The notes beneath the pieces were generated by a model. The model had not been told where the DNA came from, made no database searches, and worked only from the letters and a program-made list of their open reading frames with translations. The position numbers and the translations under genes are program-made. Below are positions 14,778-21,763 of a stretch of 24,609 nucleotides of DNA, piece by piece. Each line of letters opens with the position of its first letter. Position 1 is the stretch's first letter. This DNA is from a virus, in the IMG/VR virus record IMGVR_UViG_3300027969_004512, positions 1-24,609 of that record; one strand, written 5' to 3'.

Positions 14778-15905
14778 TTATCTCATATATCCCCGATTTA
14801 AATATTCGGCATGGTCATTTGCATTTCTGGCCAATAAAGGCAAATCATACTTGTTGCAAAATTTAAGAAAATGTATTCCAACATTGGATACTTGTGGTTT
14901 TTGAACAGCGTCTACTATAGTAGTATCCATTAGTTCTTTGATATCGTCTGGCTGTTTCGTTAAGTCAATCAAACTTTCATTAAACTTAAACTCATCAATT
15001 ACTCGAACAGATTTTTTAATTGGCTGACCGTTATCGTCGAAGCCTACCAACTTTTCCCATTGTTGAAGCATGAAATTGTTCCAGTTATAGCCCTGACCTG
15101 ATCGATCTTCCCATGCTTCTCTGATTCCAACTTTTTTATTGCTACCAGCATATCGAACGCCTGGATTGCATGAAAAAATACCATCCCCGCTATCTCCACG
15201 AACAATTTTTATAAAAAGAGCTTTTTTGCACCAATCGTCTTCTGGTTGGAATTCAAAATCAGATATATTATGATCTAAGTTTTGCTTTTTTAATTGCTTT
15301 TGTTCCGAAAGATGCTTCTTTTTTAAATCATCTATCTTTCCAATAATTTTAATTTTCCCAGAGGAAGGTTCTACATTAAATGCTAAGCTATTTCCGCGAC
15401 CATCAATAACACGATCATGATATATAGTTCTATCTTCTATTCCATTATATATAGAAACATTTGGGGATAATAGTTGAATAAAGTCACTATCACCAGATAT
15501 AATAACATGCTCATCCGATGGATGTAATTGAATCCATCTGGCAATAAAATCATCACCTTCTATACGATCTTGAATTAAAGAAGTACATCTAGTTTTTTCG
15601 ACCATGAACTTTGCAAAATCAGATAATGCAACTTTAAATGCCTCATCTTCTTCGATGTCATCTTTTGAGCCACTAAGGCGTTTTAATTTTCTTGATTCTT
15701 TGTATTGAGGATATGCCGCATATCGCCAACTCAAAGAATCAAAACTGAACACCATATGATCTACTTTTGTTTCTCTATAAATCTTTCGAAGACTTTGAAA
15801 AACAGTATTCATGGCCATGCCTACCTTAGTGTAAGGATCACCCTGACACGTATGCCTAGCTCTATAAAATAGATTGCTTACATCAATAATTGCGTAACGA
15901 GTCAT
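14778..15905 (-). CDS. rnh: T4-type RNase H (FEN-family 5'-3' exonuclease)
   Basis: 375 residues. Metal-binding acids of the PIN/FEN fold are all visible: Asp8 (YAIIDVSNLFYRAR), Asp56 (FSFDS, then RYAAYPQYKESRK), Glu116/Asp118/Asp119 (EGDDFIAR), Asp139/Asp141 (ISGDSDFIQLL) and Asp238/Asp241 (RGDSGDGI). In T4 the enzyme removes RNA primers and some adjacent DNA from lagging-strand fragments, working with the clamp and SSB. T4 RNase H has 305 residues; here a Lys/Gln-rich insertion (~191-222) precedes the helix-three-turn motif. GAGAGG lies six bases before the ATG. A TTGAAT-17-TAATAT promoter at 15924-15952 can drive it independently of the upstream genes. Confidence 0.93.
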   Translation of the reverse strand: MTRYAIIDVSNLFYRARHTCQGDPYTKVGMAMNTVFQSLRKIYRETKVDHMVFSFDSLSWRYAAYPQYKESRKLKRLSGSKDDIEEDEAFKVALSDFAKFMVEKTRCTSLIQDRIEGDDFIARWIQLHPSDEHVIISGDSDFIQLLSPNVSIYNGIEDRTIYHDRVIDGRGNSLAFNVEPSSGKIKIIGKIDDLKKKHLSEQKQLKKQNLDHNISDFEFQPEDDWCKKALFIKIVRGDSGDGIFSCNPGVRYAGSNKKVGIREAWEDRSGQGYNWNNFMLQQWEKLVGFDDNGQPIKKSVRVIDEFKFNESLIDLTKQPDDIKELMDTTIVDAVQKPQVSNVGIHFLKFCNKYDLPLLARNANDHAEYLNRGYMR

Positions 15906-15923
15906 GAAACCTCTCTAAACATC

Positions 15924-15952
15924 ATATTAATCATAGTTTGACGCAAATTCAA
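15924..15952 (-). promoter_or_regulatory. Sigma70-like promoter for RNase H
   Basis: The minus strand has TTGAAT, a 17-base spacer and TAATAT. The predicted start lies just before the GAGAGG ribosome binding site, leaving a very short leader. The -35 overlaps the plus-strand late core. Confidence 0.45.
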
Positions 15953-15960
15953 ATAAATAA
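15951..15960 (+). promoter_or_regulatory. Lone plus-strand late promoter core
   Basis: AAATAAATAA matches the late core, but no plus-strand gene follows; all genes from 14222 to the window end are on the minus strand. It would transcribe the hairpin tract. A chance match in AT-rich DNA remains possible. Confidence 0.35.
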
Positions 15961-16219
15961 ATGGTGGCAAGTTGCTAATTAATCGGGTTCAACGCCGGTT
16001 TAGACAACATGAGGCGGAAGTTGTAAATTATAAGTATAAGCTTATAAAATAAACTTTGAACGCTCAGCCAATTGATCTGTTGGGCAAACATTTTTTTTTA
16101 ATGTTTGATAAAAGATATTAATTATAAAATGAACGCTACTGTTCATTTATTACTCGACTATGCCACAATCGCGATTATTTTGCGAGATGCATATCTTTTA
16201 TCCATAGTAGTAGAATTAA

Positions 16220-16945
16220 TCAACTATATCCGGTACTGCCGTCATCATTTGGGTATTGACGAGTGATTGCGCGAGAAGAGTTAAATGGAACAGTATCATT
16301 TTCCACAGGAGTTCCGTCTACTTGAGTACGGCATACATCGGAGAACCATTGTTCGACAATTTGTTCATCATTAAACCCGTGATATCCATTCTTACGAAGA
16401 AAATCTACCCAATATTCGTTCCAATCAAACTCAAAATAAACCCCATTGACTCCTTGCTTAGGATCAAAGCCATGATCTACGATATCAATCCACGGTTCTT
16501 CTTTTAAAGTGGCCGTAGTTTTTTCAAACTTATTTTTTTCAATTTTCCCATGCTTAAAATCTACGGCTAACATACTTACTTTATGCTTAACGGTATCCGC
16601 ATCAGGGAAATCTAGAAATACGAGGGATTTATCATATTCATATTCATCAATTTTATTATGTAAAAGTTCTAACCGCAACCGGTCTTCTGCTGGTATTTCA
16701 CCATTATTATCTATTTTTACATTATTAAGGGCATAGTCGTAATCAGCAATCAAACCATATTGATGTTGCAAATTATTAAACTTACTATTGTATTCTTTTT
16801 CAGAAAGACCATGATTCTTTTCAACTTCAAGAAGCTTATAATCTAATTCTCTTCCAGTATGATAATAATTGGCTTCAGCAAGGTCATATGACTTGCCTTT
16901 TAGACCCCAACTCGCTGGTAACCATTTGAAAGGTATTTTAGCCAT
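16220..16945 (-). CDS. Unknown protein, 241 aa, of T4-like phage type
   Basis: The start is the ATG at 16945 (MAKIPFKWLPASWGLKGKSY), with AGGAG eight bases upstream; an upstream in-frame TTG at 16966 lies before this ribosome binding site. The N-terminal 'MAKIPFKW.PASWGLKGK' reminds me of unknown proteins encoded near replication genes in T4-like environmental phages. A charged helical middle (~35-165) is followed by an aromatic C-terminal region (YFEFDWNEYWVDFLRKNGYH) and a polar tail ending DDGSTGYS. No enzymatic motif or membrane span is visible. It follows the clamp gene after a structured spacer and has its own late-like core (CTAAATAA) about 33 bases upstream, so it may be expressed late despite its replication neighbours. 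Confidence 0.8.
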   Translation of the reverse strand: MAKIPFKWLPASWGLKGKSYDLAEANYYHTGRELDYKLLEVEKNHGLSEKEYNSKFNNLQHQYGLIADYDYALNNVKIDNNGEIPAEDRLRLELLHNKIDEYEYDKSLVFLDFPDADTVKHKVSMLAVDFKHGKIEKNKFEKTTATLKEEPWIDIVDHGFDPKQGVNGVYFEFDWNEYWVDFLRKNGYHGFNDEQIVEQWFSDVCRTQVDGTPVENDTVPFNSSRAITRQYPNDDGSTGYS

Positions 16946-16978
16946 TTTTAGTTCTCCTGATCCCAATAATATACGTAC

Positions 16979-16986
16979 TTATTTAG
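16979..16986 (-). promoter_or_regulatory. Late-like promoter core for the 241-aa gene
   Basis: CTAAATAA on the minus strand is a variant also accepted in cyanophage late promoters (CTAAATA). It lies between the GC-rich hairpin and the AGGAG ribosome binding site. Confidence 0.4.
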
Positions 16987-16992
16987 CATATT

Positions 16993-17020
16993 GGGGGGTG
17001 GACCCGCAGGTCCATCCCCC
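16993..17020 (-). terminator. GC-rich hairpin after the clamp gene
   Basis: GGGGGGTGGACC pairs with GGTCCATCCCCC: a 12-bp stem on the plus strand with one G-U pair, which becomes an A-C mismatch on the transcribed minus strand. The minus-strand loop is UGCG closed by C-G, a UNCG-type stable tetraloop. No T-run follows, so it may stabilise or attenuate the RNA rather than terminate like a textbook site. Confidence 0.5.
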
Positions 17021-17060
17021 CTGTCACGAAAGGCTGACTGAGAGCCATCCTAACGCTACC

Positions 17061-17110
17061 ACCGCTCGCGAGTGATTGCTCACCTCCCTCTTGGATAAAT
17101 GCAGAGCGGT
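17061..17110 (-). other. Inverted repeat in the clamp 3' untranslated region
   Basis: ACCGCTC and GAGCGGT form a perfect 7-bp stem around a 36-base interior that contains smaller dyads (CTCGCGAG and GAG...CTC). Together with the hairpin at 16993-17020 it makes an unusually GC-rich, structured spacer in an AT-rich genome. Confidence 0.4.
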
Positions 17111-17130
17111 CGATTCTATAATCTACAATA

Positions 17131-17868
17131 TTATCGGTTAGCCCTTAAGAAATAGTTGTAAATACCGTGAGCAGTTTCAACTGATATCAAAAGAACGCCA
17201 CGATTTGTGACCTTCATCGTAGTTGGATTATTTCCACTTAGTTTCATGATTGAAAGAAACTGAGCAGTGGTCCAAGAAAGATTTCCCTTTAGTTCGCCAG
17301 AAGCACCATTCTCAAACACCATGCTTGCTCGGTGGCTAGAAGAATTTTCTTCATCACCAATAAAGAATTGAAGATCGCCTTTAACTGTACGAATACCAAA
17401 GCACTTATCAACCTCTGCATACAAGCTAGCCAATTGAGAAAACTCAGATATCTTCGACTTAGAAGGAGAAAACTCGACATCCCACGGAATGTTAGTTGGA
17501 ATGGTAGCTTGTTCTGGTATATGGCGAGGGTCCATCATTCGAAAATCGGCATCGTTTCCGGTAACCGCATTTCGAAATTCAAACTTTTCTACTGTGTTTT
17601 GACCATTACGTTCCATCTTCTTTACGGAAAATACTGCGTCAGATGTACGATAATTTGCAAAATTAAGAAGACCATTGAGAAGAGACATATTGCTAATCCC
17701 AAACTCACCTTCGAACTCTGATACAACATTCTTTAATTCTGCTTCAACAAATAATGTTTTTTCAGAATCACATCCCTTGATAAGGGTTACCTTGTCTGTT
17801 CCAGAAATCTTAAGACATTCCATCAACCCATTAGTTTGACGGATAATATCTAATAAAACGTCTCTCAT
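17131..17868 (-). CDS. 45: DNA polymerase sliding clamp (gp45-like)
   Basis: 245 residues, compared with 228 for T4 gp45. Recognisable blocks are EFGISNMSLLNGLLNFANY in the N-terminal domain, WDVEFSPSKSKISEFSQLAS in the middle and GVLLISVETAHGIYNYFLRA at the C-terminus, the last being the typical gp45 ending. The trimeric clamp tethers gp43 to DNA and in T4 also activates late transcription by contacting the sigma-like gp55 and gp33, which links it to the late promoters in this window. GGAG lies eight bases before the ATG. It follows the peroxiredoxin gene after only 14 bases, so the two share an mRNA. In T4 the gene is followed by clamp loader genes 44 and 62; here they are absent. Confidence 0.9.
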   Translation of the reverse strand: MRDVLLDIIRQTNGLMECLKISGTDKVTLIKGCDSEKTLFVEAELKNVVSEFEGEFGISNMSLLNGLLNFANYRTSDAVFSVKKMERNGQNTVEKFEFRNAVTGNDADFRMMDPRHIPEQATIPTNIPWDVEFSPSKSKISEFSQLASLYAEVDKCFGIRTVKGDLQFFIGDEENSSSHRASMVFENGASGELKGNLSWTTAQFLSIMKLSGNNPTTMKVTNRGVLLISVETAHGIYNYFLRANR

Positions 17869-17882
17869 TAACTTAACTCCAA

Positions 17883-18425
17883 TTAAGCTTGTTGATTTTT
17901 GTATTGTAACCAGTTCATAACACTTTGTGGTGATGTTTGCCCATAAGGATCATCTCCAGCATTATCAGTCTTTCCAGGCTCGATAAACCATTGTTCAATG
18001 GTTCCATTATTGATAATGGCCGCATAGCGCCATGACCGCTTACCGAATCCTAGGTTATCCTTGTCTACAAGCATATCCATGCCTTGTGTAAATCTCCCAG
18101 AGCCGTCTGGAATGAGCTTTATGTTATTAATGCTTTGAGTATTACCCCAAGCATTCATAACAAATGCATCATTTACCGAGATGCAATAAACATCATCAAT
18201 TCCATATGACTTAAAATCTTCGAACATCTTCTCAAAATCTGGAAGTTGAAAAGTAGAGCAGGTTGGAGTAAAGGCTCCTGGAAGAGAAAATAGGATTACT
18301 TTCTTTCCACCGAAATAATCAAATGATGTTTTTGTTTCCCAACGGAAGGGATTTGGTCCTTCGATTGAGTCGTCACGAACACGTGTTTGAAATGAAACAG
18401 ATGGGACTACGGTTGGTAGGCTCAT
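17883..18425 (-). CDS. Peroxiredoxin (Prx5-type, AhpC/TSA-redoxin family)
   Basis: 180 residues. The active-site loop PGAFTPTCS places the peroxidatic cysteine at Cys56, with Thr53 of the PxxxTxxC motif. A second cysteine (Cys81, in VYCISVND) is at a position common in Prx5-type proteins, and an Arg near residue 130 (GKRSWRYAA) completes the usual triad. It reduces peroxides with thiols and would protect the infected cell or its nucleotide metabolism from oxidative damage; peroxiredoxin-like genes have been described in marine T4-like phages. AGAGGAT precedes the ATG, and a TTGCCT-18-TAATAT promoter precedes it. It sits between polymerase and clamp genes, where T4 has no such gene, so it is a cargo gene built into the replication cluster. 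Confidence 0.93.
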   Translation of the reverse strand: MSLPTVVPSVSFQTRVRDDSIEGPNPFRWETKTSFDYFGGKKVILFSLPGAFTPTCSTFQLPDFEKMFEDFKSYGIDDVYCISVNDAFVMNAWGNTQSINNIKLIPDGSGRFTQGMDMLVDKDNLGFGKRSWRYAAIINNGTIEQWFIEPGKTDNAGDDPYGQTSPQSVMNWLQYKNQQA

Positions 18426-18458
18426 TTTATTATCCTCTAAGTTAATTTCTATAATCTC

Positions 18459-18488
18459 ATATTACCAAATTATGGTAGAATTAGGCAA
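18459..18488 (-). promoter_or_regulatory. Sigma70-like promoter with dyad before the peroxiredoxin gene
   Basis: TTGCCT, an 18-base spacer and TAATAT on the minus strand. The spacer includes TACCA and TGGTA as an inverted repeat (18463-18477), whose ACCAAA half is shared with the palindrome before the dsbA-like gene. Confidence 0.4.
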
Positions 18489-18490
18489 TA

Positions 18491-21286
18491 TTATTTGAAA
18501 ACAAAAAACTCATCGCCTGGTTTTTCTTTTGTTTCTGATAAATTCCAATCACTAAGAACTCCAAGAAGATTCTTTAATTTCATATCAATGATCGTATTTT
18601 CCATATCAGAATGGTCGAATGGTAATGCCTTAAACCATTCAGGTAAATGCATTTCATCGATTGGATATGCAACTCGTTCGATATTCATATGATTCTTTTT
18701 TAGTTTACAGACAATGATCTTTGTTCCATCACCAATAGACATAGAATATCTATCATTATGAATATCTCGAAGTTTATTCCAGTTTACAGCAGCCTCAATA
18801 TGCGAAACAGTATTGACCTTATGCTTTGTACCTTTTTTCAATTTGGCTGCATCCATAAGACCCAAATTTTCAGATGATTTTTTTCTTTTAGCATAATCTG
18901 ATAATGCATTAACTTTTTTTGGTGTACCCTTTTCCCAAGCTGGGCGTTTTGTAAACTCTTTTCGGAATTCTTTAATTTGCTCAAATATTTCCGCACGAGA
19001 TACGCCAGTCAATAGGTCTATGAGGATTTTTTCTAAAAATACTTGCATGAACTTAGGAGTATCAGACCGCTTAAGATCAAGACCCATTGGCTTTAGTTTT
19101 CCTGGGCTATTGCCTGTATCTAGGCGTTCACCTTCTTTATCGTACATCAAAACGGCGTATTTTTTCTTTTTAATGAACAATCCTCTGGACGCCACTAATT
19201 CTCGACCAGCTTTAATTATCGCACCACGCTCTATAGAGGTGTTAAACTCTCTATTCATAAATTGTGGGAAACTTTCATTAACTTCTTCTGCTATCGCATC
19301 ATATAAATCAATGACTTGCTCTCTACTTAAACCATTTTCTTTAATTAGTTTATCCGCCGTAAAATATGAGCTATCTGTATCGGAATATACAATAGCATCC
19401 CCTTTATAGTCATATTCTTCTGCAATGATTTCATTTATCTTGGAGTTCATATGCTTGACAATAGAACGACCTGTAAGTGTAACCGATTGTCCCATTCTTT
19501 CATCATAGAAGCGCAATCCTTCATTCAACAAAGCGCCATACAAACTGTTCAACAAAATTTTACGAGCTTGCTGGCGTTGATTCCAGAAGCTAATCCAATA
19601 TTTTATCTCTTTTTCTTCTTCTGGAGAACTTGCGTCTTTGAGCTTCTTTTCAAACGATCTTTGTTTATCTTGCATCTCTTGACGTTCTGCATACCACTTG
19701 GCCAACAGAAGGGGGATGATGCCCGTTTTTCTAGTACTAAAGATGGTGCCATTAGCGGAAATGCACAATTGATTATTAGGATCAAAAATAAACTTGTATA
19801 AATCCCGACCGGACATAATACGAGTAGTACCATCTTCGAAATCAACGGTTATTGGTATGCTATTTTTTTCATGAATGTAATCAACTTCTAATGCTCGGAA
19901 AATACCTTCCCACGCATCTTTCTTTGGGATACCACTCTTTATTCTATTTTCGACTTCTAACATAGTGGCATCTAAACGAACTTGCCCAACTATAGTCTCA
20001 GGGCTAATATTTAATGCTCTAATTGCAGAAGGATAAAGTGAGTTAATATCGACGCAGCCGATTTCAGAATGAAGACCTTTTTTTGGTTGTGCAACATACG
20101 CGCCAACCACGGGTGTTCGACCATCATCCACTTCTTCATCATCGTCATCAGCAAGGTCTAAATTGCTAATTTCTTCTACTTGCTTCTTTCGATCTGGTGC
20201 AATCAGATTCATCTGATGCATTTCGTTGATTATCGCTTGTTCTACTAGGGCTACCGATCCCATAGTAGTTTTAAGAAGCACGCAATTATTATGCGCAACT
20301 TGGTTAGCAAGTTCAATAAAACGCTTTTTCTGATCAATCTTATGAAGAAGAATAGTATCTTGTCTATTATATTCAATGAACTTTGTAAAATCTTTCTTAT
20401 AAAGATCGTCCAATGTTCCTTCATATGGGATTTTATTTTCTTTAACTTCGATTTCCCCAACATAATCCAAACGATATGAGTGGAGTTGTTGCGGATTATG
20501 CTTTTGATATAATTCAAGATAGTCTAGATGGACACGGCCAACCAAATCATATGATTCAAGTTCTTTCTTGAACTTCTTAACCATTCTCTTGCGTGGTTTT
20601 TGATCCCACAAACAAAGTTCGCGAGTAGCATCCGACCCAATAATTTTTATAATGCGGTTAACAATATAAGGAATATCGAATGTTGAACTATTCCAGCCTG
20701 AAAGAACATCAACGTCTTGAATGACTTCCATGAAATCTTTCAAGAGTTGTTTTTCATCAGTATATAGATATGTGTCTTCGAAGGTTCCACATATTTTGTT
20801 ACCTTCTTCCGATGAATATGTTGGCGGACATAATACCAATGTCACCATTTTATTCAAATGTGATAGGTACACAGAAATTGCGGTAATTTTATTAAATGGA
20901 TCATCTGGCGGAGCAAATCCAAACTCAGGATCAAAATCAACTTCAATATCGAAGAACCCAATGTTTAGTTCTGGGGCCTCAACGCCCGCATAATGATTGG
21001 CCAAACTACGAAATATGGGGTTAATGTCACTTTCAAAAATCTTAACTGGGGTTTTTGAAGATGAACTATAAGTAATTCTATTGAGTTCTTTACGAAACTT
21101 TTGTGAACTATTAGTTGAATATTTCTTACAGGTATCGCCATATAGAGAAATATGCGAACCCGATGGGTGAGAATAATAAAATGTATGGTCTGGTTCAAAT
21201 TCAGTTAATATTCTTTCACCATTGATGCGCTCTGCAACAAAGATTGTATCTTTATTTTTATCATAATATGCATCAACGTAGCTCAT
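18491..21286 (-). CDS. 43: Family B DNA polymerase (gp43-like)
   Basis: 931 residues, compared with 898 for T4 gp43. Exonuclease motifs: Exo I FFDIEVD (Asp113, Glu115), Exo II GWNSSTFDIPY (Asp204) and Exo III YNRQDT (Asp310). Polymerase motifs: A, VDINSLYPSAIRALNISPET (Asp413); B, KILLNSLYGAL (576-586); C, YSDTDSS (Asp636, Asp638). KKKKYAVLMYDKEG corresponds to the KKRY region. It copies the phage genome with proofreading and is tethered by the clamp. An acidic run (LDLADDDDEEVDDGR, ~377-391) sits between the exonuclease and palm domains. The ribosome binding site is weak (GGTGA) and lies in the 3' arm of a hairpin (21292-21319), which recalls the autogenous translational operator of T4 gene 43. 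Confidence 0.97.
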   Translation of the reverse strand: MSYVDAYYDKNKDTIFVAERINGERILTEFEPDHTFYYSHPSGSHISLYGDTCKKYSTNSSQKFRKELNRITYSSSSKTPVKIFESDINPIFRSLANHYAGVEAPELNIGFFDIEVDFDPEFGFAPPDDPFNKITAISVYLSHLNKMVTLVLCPPTYSSEEGNKICGTFEDTYLYTDEKQLLKDFMEVIQDVDVLSGWNSSTFDIPYIVNRIIKIIGSDATRELCLWDQKPRKRMVKKFKKELESYDLVGRVHLDYLELYQKHNPQQLHSYRLDYVGEIEVKENKIPYEGTLDDLYKKDFTKFIEYNRQDTILLHKIDQKKRFIELANQVAHNNCVLLKTTMGSVALVEQAIINEMHQMNLIAPDRKKQVEEISNLDLADDDDEEVDDGRTPVVGAYVAQPKKGLHSEIGCVDINSLYPSAIRALNISPETIVGQVRLDATMLEVENRIKSGIPKKDAWEGIFRALEVDYIHEKNSIPITVDFEDGTTRIMSGRDLYKFIFDPNNQLCISANGTIFSTRKTGIIPLLLAKWYAERQEMQDKQRSFEKKLKDASSPEEEKEIKYWISFWNQRQQARKILLNSLYGALLNEGLRFYDERMGQSVTLTGRSIVKHMNSKINEIIAEEYDYKGDAIVYSDTDSSYFTADKLIKENGLSREQVIDLYDAIAEEVNESFPQFMNREFNTSIERGAIIKAGRELVASRGLFIKKKKYAVLMYDKEGERLDTGNSPGKLKPMGLDLKRSDTPKFMQVFLEKILIDLLTGVSRAEIFEQIKEFRKEFTKRPAWEKGTPKKVNALSDYAKRKKSSENLGLMDAAKLKKGTKHKVNTVSHIEAAVNWNKLRDIHNDRYSMSIGDGTKIIVCKLKKNHMNIERVAYPIDEMHLPEWFKALPFDHSDMENTIIDMKLKNLLGVLSDWNLSETKEKPGDEFFVFK

Positions 21287-21291
21287 TATTC

Positions 21292-21319
21292 ACCGAATTT
21301 AAATTAGAAAAACTTCGAT
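21292..21319 (-). promoter_or_regulatory. Hairpin covering the polymerase ribosome binding site
   Basis: On the minus strand ATCGAA pairs with TTCGGT (one G-U) around a 16-base A/T-rich loop, and the GGT of the weak GGTGA site is in the stem. T4 gp43 binds a hairpin at the same place in its own mRNA; a similar role here is inferred from position only. Confidence 0.35.
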
Positions 21320-21385
21320 CCCGTATATTTTATTGGGAGAAGAAAATAACAAATTTGCTATAAACAATTATATATTAGAAAATAT

Positions 21386-21424
21386 CTCCCCACGATGCAA
21401 AACTTATGTTTGAATTGTGGGGAG
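21386..21424 (-). terminator. Probable terminator after the dsbA-like gene
   Basis: CTCCCCAC and GTGGGGAG form an 8-bp stem with a 23-base loop containing an inner AAAC/GTTT pair. On the minus strand it is followed by ATATTTTCT, a weak T-rich tail. It starts eleven bases after the stop codon. Confidence 0.55.
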
Positions 21425-21434
21425 ACTAGATATT

Positions 21435-21698
21435 TTAGCGTCTGCCCGTTACTTCAAGAATTTCCTCAATCATATCGAAGGCATTCTTTTCTTCTTCGAT
21501 AGACGCCTTGTAAGCCACTCTGGCGGCTTTCATCAATACGCTGGGCTTCCATCCAAACTCTTCTGCGATGGTCTTAGCGGTGTCCTTGAGGCCCGCCTTG
21601 AGGTCATCTGTTTCTTGGAAGACGCGCATGGCCCCATCCATAAAATCTCTCAAGCGGACGCGATCATTTGCGGAAAGTGTTTGTGTATCAAGAGCCAT
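21435..21698 (-). CDS. dsbA: DsbA-like late-transcription DNA-binding protein
   Basis: 87 residues from the ATG at 21698 (MALDTQTLSANDRVRLRDFM), with GAGGAT seven bases upstream; the longer open frame to 21806 runs into thyX and is not real. Length and organisation fit the phage DsbA family (T4 DsbA, 89 residues): a helical start, a central 'KDTAKTIAEEFGWKPSVLMKAARV' type block and an acidic end (EKNAFDMIEEILEVTG). T4 DsbA binds double-stranded DNA near late promoters and enhances late transcription, so it links to the late cores in this window. It is unrelated to the bacterial disulfide oxidoreductase of the same name. Assignment is by pattern, without a search. Confidence 0.7.
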   Translation of the reverse strand: MALDTQTLSANDRVRLRDFMDGAMRVFQETDDLKAGLKDTAKTIAEEFGWKPSVLMKAARVAYKASIEEEKNAFDMIEEILEVTGRR

Positions 21699-21733
21699 GT
21701 TAATTATCCTCTTCAATGGGCTTCTATTTTTTA

Positions 21734-21763
21734 ATCTTATCGGTTTGGTTAACCAAAAGTCAA
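21734..21763 (-). promoter_or_regulatory. Promoter with perfect 14-bp palindrome before the dsbA-like gene
   Basis: The minus strand has TTGACT (overlapping the thyX stop), an 18-base spacer and TAAGAT. The spacer contains the perfect palindrome TTTGGTTAACCAAA (21744-21757), placed where a dimeric repressor would block RNA polymerase. Confidence 0.5.

Larger units (their letters stand above)
15906..16219. other. 314-base gene-free tract with a chain of short hairpins
   Basis: No convincing gene lies here on either strand. The tract holds six consecutive short inverted repeats: AATCGG/CCGGTT (15981-16000), ACAAC/GTTGT (16004-16024), TTATAAG/CTTATAA (16028-16047), GCCAA/TTGGGC (16067-16085), CAAACATT/AATGTTTG (16085-16107) and AAATGAAC/GTTCATTT (16127-16148). 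A plus-strand late core at 15951 points into the tract and a sigma70-like promoter for RNase H points out of it. It may be a structured RNA or a long untranslated region. The AATCGCGATT palindrome at about 16167 lies outside the hairpin chain. Confidence 0.5.

Noticed and set aside
16039-16146. 34-codon minus-strand reading frame in the same tract
   Set aside because: No Shine-Dalgarno sequence and it runs through three of the hairpins; not convincing as a gene.
16129-16266. 45-codon plus-strand reading frame (MNATVHLLLDYATIAIILRD...) in the gene-free tract
   Set aside because: No ribosome binding site, its start lies in a hairpin, and its end overlaps the 241-aa gene on the other strand. 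The hydrophobic composition is typical of chance AT-rich frames.
16975-17040. Short frames (about 20 codons) on the minus strand through the GC-rich hairpin
   Set aside because: The possible Shine-Dalgarno sequences are too close to the starts and the hairpin would block them.
19020-19409. 129-codon plus-strand open frame
   Set aside because: Antisense shadow within the DNA polymerase gene, whose motifs are unambiguous.
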